Shown here: positions 11,450-19,688 of the stretch, piece by piece
Layout: each line of letters begins with the position of its first letter
How positions within the stretch are numbered: the stretch's first letter is position 1
Source of the DNA: Streptomyces sp. NBC_00094
Lineage (GTDB): Bacteria; Actinomycetota; Actinomycetes; Streptomycetales; Streptomycetaceae
Length of the DNA stretch: 64,000 bases
Assembly: GCF_026343125.1 (NCBI RefSeq)
Contig: NZ_JAPEMB010000001.1
Location: forward strand, 4,841,501-4,905,500
Direction: 5' to 3'
Notes under the pieces: model-generated
The model's database searches: none
What the model saw: the letters and a program-made list of their open reading frames with translations, nothing else
What the model was told of the DNA's origin: nothing
Position numbers and translations under genes: made by a program

Positions 11450-11730
11450 TGAGCGAGAGCAACGTGACTGAGAAGACCGAGCGCAACGCTCGCAAGGTCC
11501 GCGAGGGCCTGGTCGTCAGCGACAAGATGGACAAGACCGTCGTCGTCGCTGTCGAGGACCGCGTCAAGCACGCGCTGTACGGCAAGGTCATCCGCCGTAC
11601 GAACAAGCTCAAGGCTCACGACGAGCAGAACGCTGCCGGCATCGGTGACCGCGTCCTCCTGATGGAGACCCGGAAGCTGTCGTCGACGAAGCACTGGCGC
11701 GTCATCGAGATCCTCGAGAAGGCCAAGTAG
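11449..11730 (+). CDS. rpsQ: 30S ribosomal protein S17
   Basis: A 93-residue S17 with an OB fold. It contains RKVREGLVVSDKMDKTVVVAVEDRVKH and the C-terminal LLMETRKLSSTKHWRVIEILEKAK. It is a primary 16S rRNA binder and the last gene of the S10 block; a 127-base spacer full of hairpins separates it from rplN, the first gene of the spc block. Confidence 0.97.
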   Translation: MSESNVTEKTERNARKVREGLVVSDKMDKTVVVAVEDRVKHALYGKVIRRTNKLKAHDEQNAAGIGDRVLLMETRKLSSTKHWRVIEILEKAK

Positions 11731-11857
11731 GCATTTCGCGCAAGCGAAATCCAGTAACCGCAGCTTGAAGGGGTAACCCTTCGAGTTCGTTCCGCCAGGC
11801 TCGGCAGGGGCACTTCGGTGCCCCTGCCGGGAACCGGCAGACAATCAGGAGATAGAC
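11731..11857 (+). promoter_or_regulatory. Hairpin-rich spacer between S10 and spc blocks
   Basis: Three stem-loops with stable tetraloops lie in a row. The first is 11733-11750, 7 bp with a GCAA loop. The second is 11764-11785, about 9 bp with a GUAA loop and one G-U pair. The third is 11803-11828, a perfect 11-bp stem with a UUCG loop. The ribosome binding site CAGGAGA follows, 6 bases before the rplN GTG. No U tract follows the third hairpin, so it may be an attenuator, processing site or protein-binding leader rather than a full terminator. Confidence 0.6.
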
Positions 11858-12226
11858 GTGATCCAGCAGGAGTCGCGACTGCGTGTCGCCGACAACACTG
11901 GTGCCAAGGAGATCCTTTGCATCCGTGTTCTCGGTGGCTCGGGTCGCCGCTACGCGGGCATCGGTGACGTCATCGTCGCCACCGTCAAGGACGCGATCCC
12001 CGGTGGCAACGTGAAGAAGGGTGACGTCGTCAAGGCGGTCATCGTTCGCACCGTCAAGGAGCGCCGCCGCCAGGACGGCTCGTACATCCGCTTCGACGAG
12101 AACGCCGCTGTCATTCTCAAGAACGACGGCGACCCTCGTGGCACCCGTATCTTCGGCCCGGTCGGCCGTGAGCTGCGCGAGAAGAAGTTCATGAAGATCA
12201 TCTCGCTCGCGCCGGAGGTGCTGTAA
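11858..12226 (+). CDS. rplN: 50S ribosomal protein L14
   Basis: A 122-residue L14 with a GTG start: MIQQESRLRVADNTGAKEILCIRVLGGSGRRYA, ending KKFMKIISLAPEVL. L14 forms intersubunit bridges with 16S rRNA and binds the silencing factor RsfS. It is the first gene of the spc block, two bases before rplX. Confidence 0.97.
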   Translation: MIQQESRLRVADNTGAKEILCIRVLGGSGRRYAGIGDVIVATVKDAIPGGNVKKGDVVKAVIVRTVKERRRQDGSYIRFDENAAVILKNDGDPRGTRIFGPVGRELREKKFMKIISLAPEVL

Positions 12227-12228
12227 GC

Positions 12229-12540
12229 ATGAAGATCAAGAAGGGCGACCTGGTCCAGGTCATCACCGGTAAGGACAAGGGCAAGCAGGGCAAGGTCATC
12301 ACGGCCTTCCCGCGCGAGAACCGTGTCCTCGTCGAGGGTGTCAACCGGGTCAAGAAGCACACCAAGGCCGGCCCGTCGCAGGCCGGTGGCATCGTCACGA
12401 CCGAGGCTCCGGTCCACGTCTCCAACGTCCAGCTGGTCGTGGAGAAGGACGGCCAGAAGGTCGTCACGCGTGTCGGTTTCCGCTTCGACGACGAGGGCAA
12501 CAAGATCCGCGTTGCCAAGCGGACGGGTGAGGACATCTGA
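12229..12540 (+). CDS. rplX: 50S ribosomal protein L24
   Basis: A 103-residue protein with the KOW motif at the N-terminus (MKIKKGDLVQVITGKDKGKQGKVI). L24 is an assembly initiator on 23S rRNA near the tunnel exit. Its stop overlaps the first base of rplE (TGATG). Confidence 0.97.
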   Translation: MKIKKGDLVQVITGKDKGKQGKVITAFPRENRVLVEGVNRVKKHTKAGPSQAGGIVTTEAPVHVSNVQLVVEKDGQKVVTRVGFRFDDEGNKIRVAKRTGEDI

Positions 12541-13094
12541 TGGCTACCACCACTCCGCGTCTCAAGACGAAGTACCGCGAGGAGATCGCGGGCAAGCTGC
12601 GTGAGGAGTTCTCCTACGAGAACGTCATGCAGGTTCCCGGCCTCGTGAAGATCGTGGTCAACATGGGTGTCGGCGACGCCGCCCGTGACTCGAAGCTCAT
12701 GGACGGTGCCGTCCGTGACCTGACCACGATCACCGGCCAGAAGCCGGCCGTCACCAAGGCCCGTAAGTCCATCGCGCAGTTCAAGCTGCGTGAGGGCCAG
12801 CCGATCGGTGCGCACGTCACCCTCCGTGGCGACCGCATGTGGGAGTTCCTGGACCGCACCCTGTCGCTCGCGCTTCCGCGCATCCGCGACTTCCGTGGTC
12901 TGTCCCCCAAGCAGTTCGACGGGCGTGGCAACTACACCTTCGGTCTCACGGAGCAGGTCATGTTCCACGAGATCGACCAGGACAAGATCGACCGTGTCCG
13001 GGGTATGGACATCACCGTGGTGACCACGGCGACCAACGACGCTGAGGGCCGCGCCCTTCTCCGTCACCTCGGCTTCCCCTTCAAGGAGGCGTAA
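12540..13094 (+). CDS. rplE: 50S ribosomal protein L5
   Basis: A 184-residue L5 with VPGLVKIVVNMGVGDAARD, RIRDFRGLSPKQFDGRGNYTFGL and the terminal GRALLRHLGFPFKEA. It binds 5S rRNA together with L18 and contacts the P-site tRNA elbow. Length is normal. It is followed after 5 bases by the zinc-type S14. Confidence 0.98.
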   Translation: MATTTPRLKTKYREEIAGKLREEFSYENVMQVPGLVKIVVNMGVGDAARDSKLMDGAVRDLTTITGQKPAVTKARKSIAQFKLREGQPIGAHVTLRGDRMWEFLDRTLSLALPRIRDFRGLSPKQFDGRGNYTFGLTEQVMFHEIDQDKIDRVRGMDITVVTTATNDAEGRALLRHLGFPFKEA

Positions 13095-13099
13095 GCGAG

Positions 13100-13285
13100 A
13101 TGGCGAAGAAGGCTCTCATCGCGAAGGCTGCCCGCAAGCCTAAGTTCGGCGTGCGTGGCTACACGCGCTGCCAGCGCTGTGGTCGTCCCCACTCCGTGTA
13201 CCGCAAGTTCGGCCTGTGCCGCGTGTGCCTCCGTGAGATGGCTCACCGTGGCGAGCTGCCGGGCGTGACCAAGAGCTCCTGGTAA
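13100..13285 (+). CDS. rpsZ: 30S ribosomal protein S14 type Z (zinc-binding)
   Basis: A 61-residue short S14 with two CxxC pairs (C24-x2-C27 and C40-x2-C43) that form a zinc ribbon. This is the zinc-containing form encoded in the spc operon; streptomycetes normally also carry a longer zinc-free S14 elsewhere under Zur control. The protein is in the 30S head. The next gene, rpsH, is 222 bases away. Confidence 0.96.
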   Translation: MAKKALIAKAARKPKFGVRGYTRCQRCGRPHSVYRKFGLCRVCLREMAHRGELPGVTKSSW

Positions 13286-13507
13286 TTCCCCACTGCCCTT
13301 TGGGCGTTGGGAATGACCAGAGACTCTCGGTAAGCACTGGGTTGGCGGCCGCCCATCTCTCCATGGCTTAGGCTAGGAGGGTTGGGCGTCCGCCGCCCGT
13401 ACGACTTACTACGCCGTAGGTCCCCGCGCCGCACCCGTCCCGCCCCTGTGTGGGGAGAGGGATGGCGCATACAGGAAACCCCGGCGAGAGAGGCCGAAGG
13501 CCAATTC
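13286..13507 (+). promoter_or_regulatory. rpsZ-rpsH spacer with stem-loops
   Basis: A 222-base spacer, unusually long inside a ribosomal operon. A hairpin directly at the rpsZ stop pairs 13285-13290 with 13309-13314 and 13295-13298 with 13302-13305. A small CTACGCCGTAG hairpin lies farther on, and the ribosome binding region sits just before the ATG. I see no open reading frame. It may be an internal promoter, a processing site or an autoregulatory leader. Confidence 0.45.
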
Positions 13508-13906
13508 ATGACCATGACTGATCCGATCGCGGACATGCTGACTCGTCTGCGTAACGCGAACTCGGCATACCACGACTCCGTGACGATGCCGCACAGCAAG
13601 ATCAAGTCTCACATCGCGGAAATCCTCCAGCAGGAGGGCTTCATCACGGGCTGGAAGGTCGAGGACGCCGAGGTCGGCAAGAACCTCGTCCTCGAGCTCA
13701 AGTTCGGTCCGAACCGTGAGCGCTCCATTGCGGGCATCAAGCGGATCTCGAAGCCCGGTCTCCGGGTTTACGCGAAGTCCACCAACCTGCCGAAGGTTCT
13801 CGGCGGCCTGGGCGTGGCGATCATCTCCACGTCCCACGGCCTCCTGACCGGCCAGCAGGCAGGCAAGAAGGGCGTAGGTGGGGAAGTCCTCGCCTACGTC
13901 TGGTAG
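13508..13906 (+). CDS. rpsH: 30S ribosomal protein S8
   Basis: A 132-residue S8: MTMTDPIADMLTRLRNANSAYHDSV, with the C-terminal rRNA-binding signature ISTSHGLLTGQQAGKKGVGGEVLAYVW. The ATG at 13508 gives the family length; an earlier in-frame GTG at 13382 would add 42 residues without family support. S8 is a primary binder of the 16S central domain and, in E. coli, the spc operon repressor. Confidence 0.97.
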   Translation: MTMTDPIADMLTRLRNANSAYHDSVTMPHSKIKSHIAEILQQEGFITGWKVEDAEVGKNLVLELKFGPNRERSIAGIKRISKPGLRVYAKSTNLPKVLGGLGVAIISTSHGLLTGQQAGKKGVGGEVLAYVW

Positions 13907-13927
13907 TCGGGAAAGGAAGGAAAGCTC

Positions 13928-14467
13928 ATGTCGCGTATTGGCAAGCTGCCTATCCCGGTTCCCGCCGGCGTGGACGTCACCATCGATGGCCGCACGGTCA
14001 CGGTGAAGGGTTCCAAGGGCACCCTGAGCCACACCGTCGCCGCTCCGATCGAGATCGTTAAGGGCGAGGATGGCGTGCTCAACGTCAACCGCCCGAACGA
14101 CGAGCGTCAGAACAAGGCCCTCCACGGCCTGTCCCGCACGCTGGTGGCCAACATGATCACCGGTGTGACCCAGGGTTACGTGAAGGCGCTCGAGATCAGC
14201 GGTGTCGGTTACCGCGTTGCCGCGAAGGGCTCCAACCTGGAGTTCCAGCTCGGCTACAGCCACCCGATCCTGATCGAGGCGCCCGAGGGCATCTCGTTCA
14301 AGGTCGAGTCGCCGACCAAGTTCTCGGTCGAGGGCATCGACAAGCAGAAGGTCGGCGAGGTCGCCGCCAACATTCGCAAGCTTCGCAAGCCTGACCCTTA
14401 CAAGGCCAAGGGCGTGAAGTATGCGGGTGAGGTCATCCGCCGCAAGGTCGGAAAGGCTGGTAAGTAA
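13928..14467 (+). CDS. rplF: 50S ribosomal protein L6
   Basis: A 179-residue L6: MSRIGKLPIPVPAGVDVTIDGRTV, with two tandem repeat domains and the C-terminal signature RKLRKPDPYKAKGVKYAGEVIRRK. L6 stabilises the factor-binding region of the 50S subunit. The GGAAAGGAAGG site lies upstream. rplR follows after 3 bases. Confidence 0.97.
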   Translation: MSRIGKLPIPVPAGVDVTIDGRTVTVKGSKGTLSHTVAAPIEIVKGEDGVLNVNRPNDERQNKALHGLSRTLVANMITGVTQGYVKALEISGVGYRVAAKGSNLEFQLGYSHPILIEAPEGISFKVESPTKFSVEGIDKQKVGEVAANIRKLRKPDPYKAKGVKYAGEVIRRKVGKAGK

Positions 14468-14470
14468 GCC

Positions 14471-14854
14471 ATGGCATACGGTGTGAAGATCGCCAAGGGC
14501 GACGCCTACAAGGGCGCCGCCAAGAAGCGCCGCCACATCCGCATCCGCAAGAACGTGTCGGGTACGGCGGAGCGTCCGCGCCTCGTCGTGACGCGTTCCA
14601 ACCGCGGTATCACCGCTCAGGTCATCGACGACCTCAAGGGTCACACCCTTGCGTCTGCGTCGACCCTGGACGCGTCGATCCGTGGCGGCGAGGGTGACAA
14701 GTCCGCGCAGGCCAAGCAGGTCGGTTCCCTGGTCGCCGAGCGCGCCAAGGCCGCCGGTGTCGAGGCTGTCGTGTTCGACCGTGGTGGCAACAGGTACGCC
14801 GGGCGCATTGCCGCTCTGGCTGACGCCGCCCGCGAAGCCGGGCTGAAGTTCTAA
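14471..14854 (+). CDS. rplR: 50S ribosomal protein L18
   Basis: A 127-residue L18 with the basic N-terminus needed for 5S rRNA binding (KKRRHIRIRKNVSGTAERPRL) and the C-terminal FDRGGNRYAGRIAALADAAREAGLKF. Together with L5 it forms the 5S ribonucleoprotein. Position between rplF and rpsE is standard. Confidence 0.97.
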   Translation: MAYGVKIAKGDAYKGAAKKRRHIRIRKNVSGTAERPRLVVTRSNRGITAQVIDDLKGHTLASASTLDASIRGGEGDKSAQAKQVGSLVAERAKAAGVEAVVFDRGGNRYAGRIAALADAAREAGLKF

Positions 14855-14899
14855 GCCCCGGTTCCGGGACTAACGGACGTAACAGAGAGAGGTAATCCA

Positions 14900-15502
14900 A
14901 TGGCTGGACCCCAGCGCCGCGGTAGCGGTGCCGGTGGCGGCGAGCGGCGGGACCGGAAGGGCCGCGACGGTGGCCCTGCCGCCGAGAAGACCGCGTACGT
15001 TGAGCGCGTTGTCGCGATCAACCGCGTCGCCAAGGTTGTCAAGGGTGGTCGCCGCTTCAGCTTCACCGCGCTGGTCGTGGTGGGCGACGGTGACGGCACC
15101 GTAGGTGTCGGTTACGGCAAGGCCAAGGAAGTTCCCGCGGCCATCGCCAAGGGTGTCGAGGAAGCCAAGAAGAACTTCTTCAAGGTTCCGCGCATCCAGG
15201 GCACCATCCCTCACCCGATCCAGGGCGAGAAGGCCGCGGGCGTCGTCCTGCTCAAGCCGGCTTCCCCCGGTACCGGTGTTATCGCCGGTGGCCCGGTGCG
15301 CGCCGTGCTCGAGTGCGCCGGCGTTCACGACATCCTGTCGAAGTCGCTCGGCTCCGACAACGCGATCAACATCGTGCACGCGACCGTGGCGGCCCTCAAG
15401 GGCCTGCAGCGTCCCGAGGAGATCGCGGCTCGCCGTGGTCTGCCCCTCGAGGACGTCGCTCCCGCGGCTCTGCTCCGTGCGCGTGCTGGGGCGGGTGCCT
15501 AA
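14900..15502 (+). CDS. rpsE: 30S ribosomal protein S5
   Basis: A 200-residue S5. The first 35 residues are a Gly/Arg-rich extension typical of actinobacteria. A double-stranded RNA-binding domain follows (AYVERVVAINRVAKVVKGGRRFSFTALVVVGDGDG), then the C-terminal domain with GPVRAVLECAGVHDILSKSLGSDN. S5 affects decoding accuracy; spectinomycin-resistance mutations map near VKGGRR. The TAA stop overlaps the rpmD start. Confidence 0.97.
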   Translation: MAGPQRRGSGAGGGERRDRKGRDGGPAAEKTAYVERVVAINRVAKVVKGGRRFSFTALVVVGDGDGTVGVGYGKAKEVPAAIAKGVEEAKKNFFKVPRIQGTIPHPIQGEKAAGVVLLKPASPGTGVIAGGPVRAVLECAGVHDILSKSLGSDNAINIVHATVAALKGLQRPEEIAARRGLPLEDVAPAALLRARAGAGA

Positions 15503-15684
15503 TGGCTCGCCTCAAGGTCACGCAGACGAAGTCGTACATCGGCAGCAAGCAGAACCACCGCGACACCCTGCGCTCGCTTGGCCTCAAGAAGGTCAACGAC
15601 GTGGTTGTCAAGGAGGATCGTCCCGAGTTCCGCGGCATGGTGCACACCGTCCGCCACCTCGTGACGGTCGAGGAGGTTGACTGA
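15502..15684 (+). CDS. rpmD: 50S ribosomal protein L30
   Basis: A 60-residue L30: MARLKVTQTKSYIGSKQNHRDTLRSLGLKK, ending VRHLVTVEEVD. The ATG overlaps the rpsE stop; longer in-frame starts lie inside rpsE and are not credible. L30 is a small 50S protein present in bacteria with this operon order. rplO starts one base after its stop. Confidence 0.96.
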   Translation: MARLKVTQTKSYIGSKQNHRDTLRSLGLKKVNDVVVKEDRPEFRGMVHTVRHLVTVEEVD

Positions 15685-15685
15685 C

Positions 15686-16141
15686 ATGGCGGAGAACAGC
15701 CCGCTGAAGGCCCACAACCTCCGTCCCGCCCCCGGCGCCAAGACCGCGAAGACCCGTGTGGGTCGTGGTGAGGCGTCGAAGGGTAAGACGGCCGGTCGTG
15801 GTACCAAGGGTACGAAGGCCCGTTACCAGGTTCCGCAGCGCTTCGAGGGTGGGCAGATGCCCCTCCACATGCGTCTGCCGAAGCTCAAGGGCTTCAAGAA
15901 CCCGTTCCGCACCGAGTACCAGGTCGTGAACCTGGACAAGCTCACCGCGCTCTACCCGCAGGGTGGCGAGGTTACGGTGGCCGATCTGGTCGCCAAGGGT
16001 GCGGTTCGCAAGAACCAGCTCGTCAAGGTGCTCGGCACCGGCGAGATCACCGTGGCGCTGCAGGTGACGGTTGACGCCGTCTCCGGCTCCGCCAAGGAGA
16101 AGATCGCCGCCGCTGGTGGCACCGTCACCGAGCTCGTCTGA
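15686..16141 (+). CDS. rplO: 50S ribosomal protein L15
   Basis: A 151-residue L15: MAENSPLKAHNLRPAPGAKTAKTRVGRGEASKGKTAGRGTKG, the glycine-rich segment that threads into 23S rRNA. ATG 15686 is used; an upstream in-frame start at 15677 overlaps rpmD and adds only three residues. This is the last ribosomal gene before a strong terminator, so the S10-spc transcript probably ends here. Confidence 0.97.
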   Translation: MAENSPLKAHNLRPAPGAKTAKTRVGRGEASKGKTAGRGTKGTKARYQVPQRFEGGQMPLHMRLPKLKGFKNPFRTEYQVVNLDKLTALYPQGGEVTVADLVAKGAVRKNQLVKVLGTGEITVALQVTVDAVSGSAKEKIAAAGGTVTELV

Positions 16142-16158
16142 GTCTCGGTCGACAGCTA

Positions 16159-16203
16159 AGAGCCTGGCCGGTTCCCCTTCGGGGGAGCCGGCCAGGCTCT
16201 TTT
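16159..16203 (+). terminator. Strong intrinsic terminator after rplO
   Basis: A 19-bp stem (16159-16177 with 16182-16200) with one G-U pair and a UUCG tetraloop is followed by TTTT. It is one of the two best terminators in the window, and it cuts the ribosomal protein block from secY. Confidence 0.93.
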
Positions 16204-16621
16204 GCGTGCCCGCCCGCGGGACTCGGGCGTACGTGGCCGTCCGCGGGCGCTACGGCGCCCCGGGGAGCTCTCCGACGCCGGAGGTGACGGACTCCGGGGG
16301 CTGCGGGGACGCCGGAGCCGCTTCTCCGAACCTCCCGGGAGAGCCGCGGAGACTGATCTGTTTCGGCCGGTCCGTCCGGAACCTTTCGAACAGTCTTCGG
16401 GGTGAGGGAAGGGGGATGTCCGATACGCGGAGTTCGCTTGTGACCTTTGCTCTGTTGACGTGCCTCGGAGACGTTTCCCGCTGACAGCAGGGGCGGGTAT
16501 GGTAGCCGCTGATAGCTTCCCCGGCAGTCTGCGCCTATGGCTTGCGGCTGCCGTGTTCTGTACCTGCTCACATACAAACCGTCACCCTCACGCGCGTAAC
16601 GCGGGGGTCGCAGGAGGCACC
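16204..16621 (+). promoter_or_regulatory. secY upstream region
   Basis: A 418-base stretch without a credible gene, located after the rplO terminator, so secY must have its own promoter here. Possible elements are TTGACG at 16455-16460 and TATGGT at 16498-16503 with TTTCCC (16474-16479) 18 bases before it; neither pair is convincing. The ribosome binding site AGGAGG lies just before the GTG. In-frame extension of secY through this region gives residues unlike SecY. Confidence 0.4.
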
Positions 16622-17941
16622 GTGCTCACCGCGTTCGCCCGGGCGTTCAAGACACCCGACCTGCGCAAGAAGCTGCTCTTCACGCTGGCCATCATCGTGC
16701 TGTATCGCCTCGGGGCTCACATCCCGGTCCCCGGCGTCAGCTACGAGGCTGTGCAGCAGTGTGTCAAGCAGGCCAGCGAGGGCAACAACAGCCTGTTCGG
16801 TCTGGTCAACATGTTCAGCGGCGGCGCGCTGCTGCAGATCACGATCTTCGCGCTCGGCATCATGCCGTACATCACGGCGAGCATCATCCTGCAGCTGTTG
16901 ACCGTCGTGATCCCGCGCCTGGAGGCCCTCAAGAAGGAGGGGCAGGCGGGTACTGCGAAGATCACGCAGTACACCCGGTACCTGACGATCGCTCTCGCCA
17001 TCCTCCAGGGCACCGGTCTCGTCGCCACCGCCAAGAGCGGTGCGCTCTTCAGCGGCTGTGTGGTCGCCGACCAGGTCGTACCCGACCAGTCGATCTTCAC
17101 CATCGCCACCATGGTCCTCACGATGACCGCGGGCACCGCCGTCGTCATGTGGCTCGGTGAGCTCGTCACCGACCGTGGCATCGGTAACGGCATGTCGATC
17201 CTGATGTTCATCTCGATCGCCGCCGGCTTCCCGGGCGCGCTGTGGAAGATCAAGGTCGAGGGCGACCTCGCCGACGGCTGGATCGAGTTCGGCACCGTGA
17301 TCCTCGTCGGATTCGCGATGGTGGCCCTCGTGGTCTTCGTCGAGCAGGCGCAGCGCCGCATCCCGGTGCAGTACGCGAAGCGGATGATCGGCCGACGTTC
17401 CTACGGCGGTACGTCCACATACATCCCGCTGAAGGTGAACCAGGCAGGTGTGATTCCTGTCATCTTCGCGTCGTCGCTGCTCTACATCCCGGCCTTGATC
17501 GCGCAGTTCTCGAGCTCCACCGCGGGGTGGAAGACCTGGATCGAAGCCCACTTCGTCAAGGGTGACCACCCCTACTACATCGCCACGTACTTCCTCCTGA
17601 TCGTGTTCTTCGCCTTCTTCTACGTGGCGATCTCGTTCAACCCCGAGGAAGTAGCCGACAACATGAAGAAGTATGGTGGCTTCATCCCGGGTATCCGGGC
17701 TGGTCGACCTACTGCCGAGTACCTGAGCTACGTGCTCAACCGGATCACTTGGCCGGGCTCGCTGTACTTGGGTCTGATCGCTCTTGTGCCGACGATGGCG
17801 TTGGCAGGCTTCGGTGGCGCCAATGCCAACTTCCCCTTCGGTGGGACGAGCATCCTCATCATCGTGGGTGTGGGGCTGGAGACCGTGAAGCAGATCGAGA
17901 GCCAGCTCCAGCAGCGCAATTACGAAGGGTTCCTCCGCTGA
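16622..17941 (+). CDS. secY: Preprotein translocase subunit SecY
   Basis: A 439-residue, ten-helix membrane protein that forms the protein-conducting channel of the Sec system. The N-terminus MLTAFARAFKTPDLRKKLLFTLAIIVLYRLGAHIPVPG and motifs such as YLPLKVNQAGVIPVIFASS-like residues (YIPLKVNQAGVIPVIF) and GIRAGRPTAEYL are diagnostic. The GTG at 16622 follows CAGGAGG. It overlaps adk by one base, the usual secY-adk-map arrangement of actinobacteria. Confidence 0.97.
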   Translation: MLTAFARAFKTPDLRKKLLFTLAIIVLYRLGAHIPVPGVSYEAVQQCVKQASEGNNSLFGLVNMFSGGALLQITIFALGIMPYITASIILQLLTVVIPRLEALKKEGQAGTAKITQYTRYLTIALAILQGTGLVATAKSGALFSGCVVADQVVPDQSIFTIATMVLTMTAGTAVVMWLGELVTDRGIGNGMSILMFISIAAGFPGALWKIKVEGDLADGWIEFGTVILVGFAMVALVVFVEQAQRRIPVQYAKRMIGRRSYGGTSTYIPLKVNQAGVIPVIFASSLLYIPALIAQFSSSTAGWKTWIEAHFVKGDHPYYIATYFLLIVFFAFFYVAISFNPEEVADNMKKYGGFIPGIRAGRPTAEYLSYVLNRITWPGSLYLGLIALVPTMALAGFGGANANFPFGGTSILIIVGVGLETVKQIESQLQQRNYEGFLR

Positions 17942-18588
17942 TGCGAATCGTCCTCGTCGGACCGCCCGGTGCGGGCAAGGGAACGCAGGCCGCGTTCCTT
18001 GCCAAGGAACTGAAGATCCCGCACATCTCCACGGGTGACCTGTTCCGCGCCAACATCTCTCAGGGCACGGAGCTGGGTCTGAAGGCCAAGGCCTTCATGG
18101 ACGCCGGCGACCTGGTGCCCGACGAGGTGACCATCGGGATGGCCAAGGACCGGATGGCCCAGTCGGACGCCGTGAACGGCTTCCTGCTGGACGGGTTCCC
18201 CCGCAACGTGGCGCAGGCCGAGGCCCTGGACGTGGTCCTGAAGGCCGAGGACATGCAGCTGGACGCGGTCCTGGACCTGGAGGTCCCCGAGGACGAGGTC
18301 GTGAAGCGGATCGCGGGTCGCCGCATCTGCCGCAACGACAGTGCGCACGTCTTCCACGTGACGTACACCCCGCCGAAGACCGAGGGCGTCTGCGACGTCT
18401 GCGGCGGCGAGCTCTACCAGCGTGACGACGACTCCGAGGGCACGGTCCGCCGGCGCCTGGAGGTCTACCACACGCAGACCGAGCCGATCATCGACTACTA
18501 CCGGGCGCAGAACCTGGTCGTGACGATCTCGGCGCTCGGCAAGGTGGACGAGGTCACGGCGAAGGCCATGGCCGCGCTGAAGAAGTAA
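17941..18588 (+). CDS. adk: Adenylate kinase
   Basis: A 215-residue kinase that interconverts ATP, ADP and AMP. The P-loop GPPGAGKGT is at residues 8-16, the AMP-binding signature FLLDGFPRNVAQAE is near residue 83, and the long LID has C-x3 and CDVC elements of a partly conserved zinc lid. The ATG overlaps the secY stop. A long hairpin after the stop suggests that map is not solely transcribed from secY. Confidence 0.97.
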   Translation: MRIVLVGPPGAGKGTQAAFLAKELKIPHISTGDLFRANISQGTELGLKAKAFMDAGDLVPDEVTIGMAKDRMAQSDAVNGFLLDGFPRNVAQAEALDVVLKAEDMQLDAVLDLEVPEDEVVKRIAGRRICRNDSAHVFHVTYTPPKTEGVCDVCGGELYQRDDDSEGTVRRRLEVYHTQTEPIIDYYRAQNLVVTISALGKVDEVTAKAMAALKK

Positions 18589-18600
18589 CCCCGGTTCGTT

Positions 18601-18643
18601 CGATACGGCCGCGGTGCCCTTGAGGGGCGCCGCGGCCGTATCG
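18601..18643 (+). terminator. Hairpin terminator after adk
   Basis: A stem of about 19 bp: 18601-18614 pairs with 18630-18643, and 18615-18619 with 18625-18629 including one G-U. It is followed by TTGTTCT. It lies between adk and map on the same strand, so it may only partly terminate. Confidence 0.75.
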
Positions 18644-18684
18644 TTGTTCTGTCCCCGCGTACACGCAAGGAAAGGCCCGCCACG

Positions 18685-19536
18685 ATGGTGCAGATCAAGA
18701 CCCCGGAGCAGATCGCGAAGATGCGTGAGGCAGGGCTGGTCGTCGCCGCCATCCACGCGGCGACCCGCGAGGCGGCGGTGCCGGGTGCGACGACCCGGGA
18801 TCTGGACGAGGTCGCGCGGAAGGTCATCGCGGACCACGGGGCGAAGTCGAACTTCCTCGGCTACGGGGGCTTCCCCGCGACCATCTGCACCTCGGTGAAC
18901 GAGGTCGTCGTCCACGGCATCCCGGACGAGAAGACCGTCCTCAAGGACGGCGACATCATCTCCATCGACGCGGGCGCGATCGTCGACGGCTGGCACGGTG
19001 ACGCGGCGTACACGGCCTTCGTGGGCACCGGGCACGCGCCCGAGCTCGTGGAGCTCTCCCGGGTGACCGAGGAGTCGATGTGGGCGGGCATCGCGGCGAT
19101 GAAGCTCGGCAACCGGCTCGTGGACATCTCGAAGGCCATCGAGACGTACATCAAGCGGCAGCCGCGGCCGGCGGTCGGCGACCACAGCCTCGGCCGGTAC
19201 GGGATCATCGAGGACTACGGCGGCCACGGCATCGGCACCGAGATGCACATGGACCCGCACCTGCTGAACTACGTCTCCCGCAAGCGCGGCAAGGGCCCGA
19301 AGCTGGTCCCCGGCCTCTGCCTGGCGATCGAGCCGATGGTCTCCCTGGGTACCCCCGCGACGGAGGTCCTCAAGGACGACTGGACGGTCATCACGACCGA
19401 CGGCACCTGGTCGTCCCACTGGGAGCACTCGATCGCCCTCACCGAGGAGGGCCCGCTGGTCCTGACCGCGGTCGACGGCGGCAAGGCGAAGCTGGCGGAG
19501 CTGGGCGTCGTCGCGGCGCCGGACCCGCTCGCGTAG
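18685..19536 (+). CDS. map: Methionine aminopeptidase, type I
   Basis: A 283-residue peptidase that removes the initiator Met. The five metal ligands are in the expected places: ISIDAG (Asp), WHGDAA (Asp), GGHGIG (His), AIEPM (Glu) and WEHS (Glu). AAGGAAAGG precedes the ATG. It fits the secY-adk-map-infA order. Streptomycetes usually have a second MAP elsewhere. Confidence 0.96.
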   Translation: MVQIKTPEQIAKMREAGLVVAAIHAATREAAVPGATTRDLDEVARKVIADHGAKSNFLGYGGFPATICTSVNEVVVHGIPDEKTVLKDGDIISIDAGAIVDGWHGDAAYTAFVGTGHAPELVELSRVTEESMWAGIAAMKLGNRLVDISKAIETYIKRQPRPAVGDHSLGRYGIIEDYGGHGIGTEMHMDPHLLNYVSRKRGKGPKLVPGLCLAIEPMVSLGTPATEVLKDDWTVITTDGTWSSHWEHSIALTEEGPLVLTAVDGGKAKLAELGVVAAPDPLA

Positions 19537-19688
19537 CCGTTCGCTTAATGATCTTCTACTGTGGGCAAACTTCCCGGATTCGTCTTTTCCAGGGGCCTGA
19601 CGTAGACTGATGTGTCGGCTCTCGTGTACCCGTGTGTCCGCATACGGCGGCGAGAGTCGATCAAGGTAGCCGATTCGAAAGGCGAAGC
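19537..19688 (+). promoter_or_regulatory. infA promoter region
   Basis: The 152-base gap is A+T richer than its surroundings. TAGACT at 19603-19608 is a good -10 hexamer; the expected -35 region contains only a weak TTCGTC-like sequence. A GAAAGGCGA site lies before the GTG start of infA. A separate promoter for infA-rpmJ is inferred. Confidence 0.45.

Noticed and set aside
16204..16460. Small ORFs in the gap before secY
   Set aside because: They are short, overlap one another in several frames and lack ribosome binding sites; none shows codon bias distinct from the background.
16460..16621. 54-codon N-terminal extension of secY
   Set aside because: The residues do not resemble SecY, and AGGAGG stands directly before GTG 16622.
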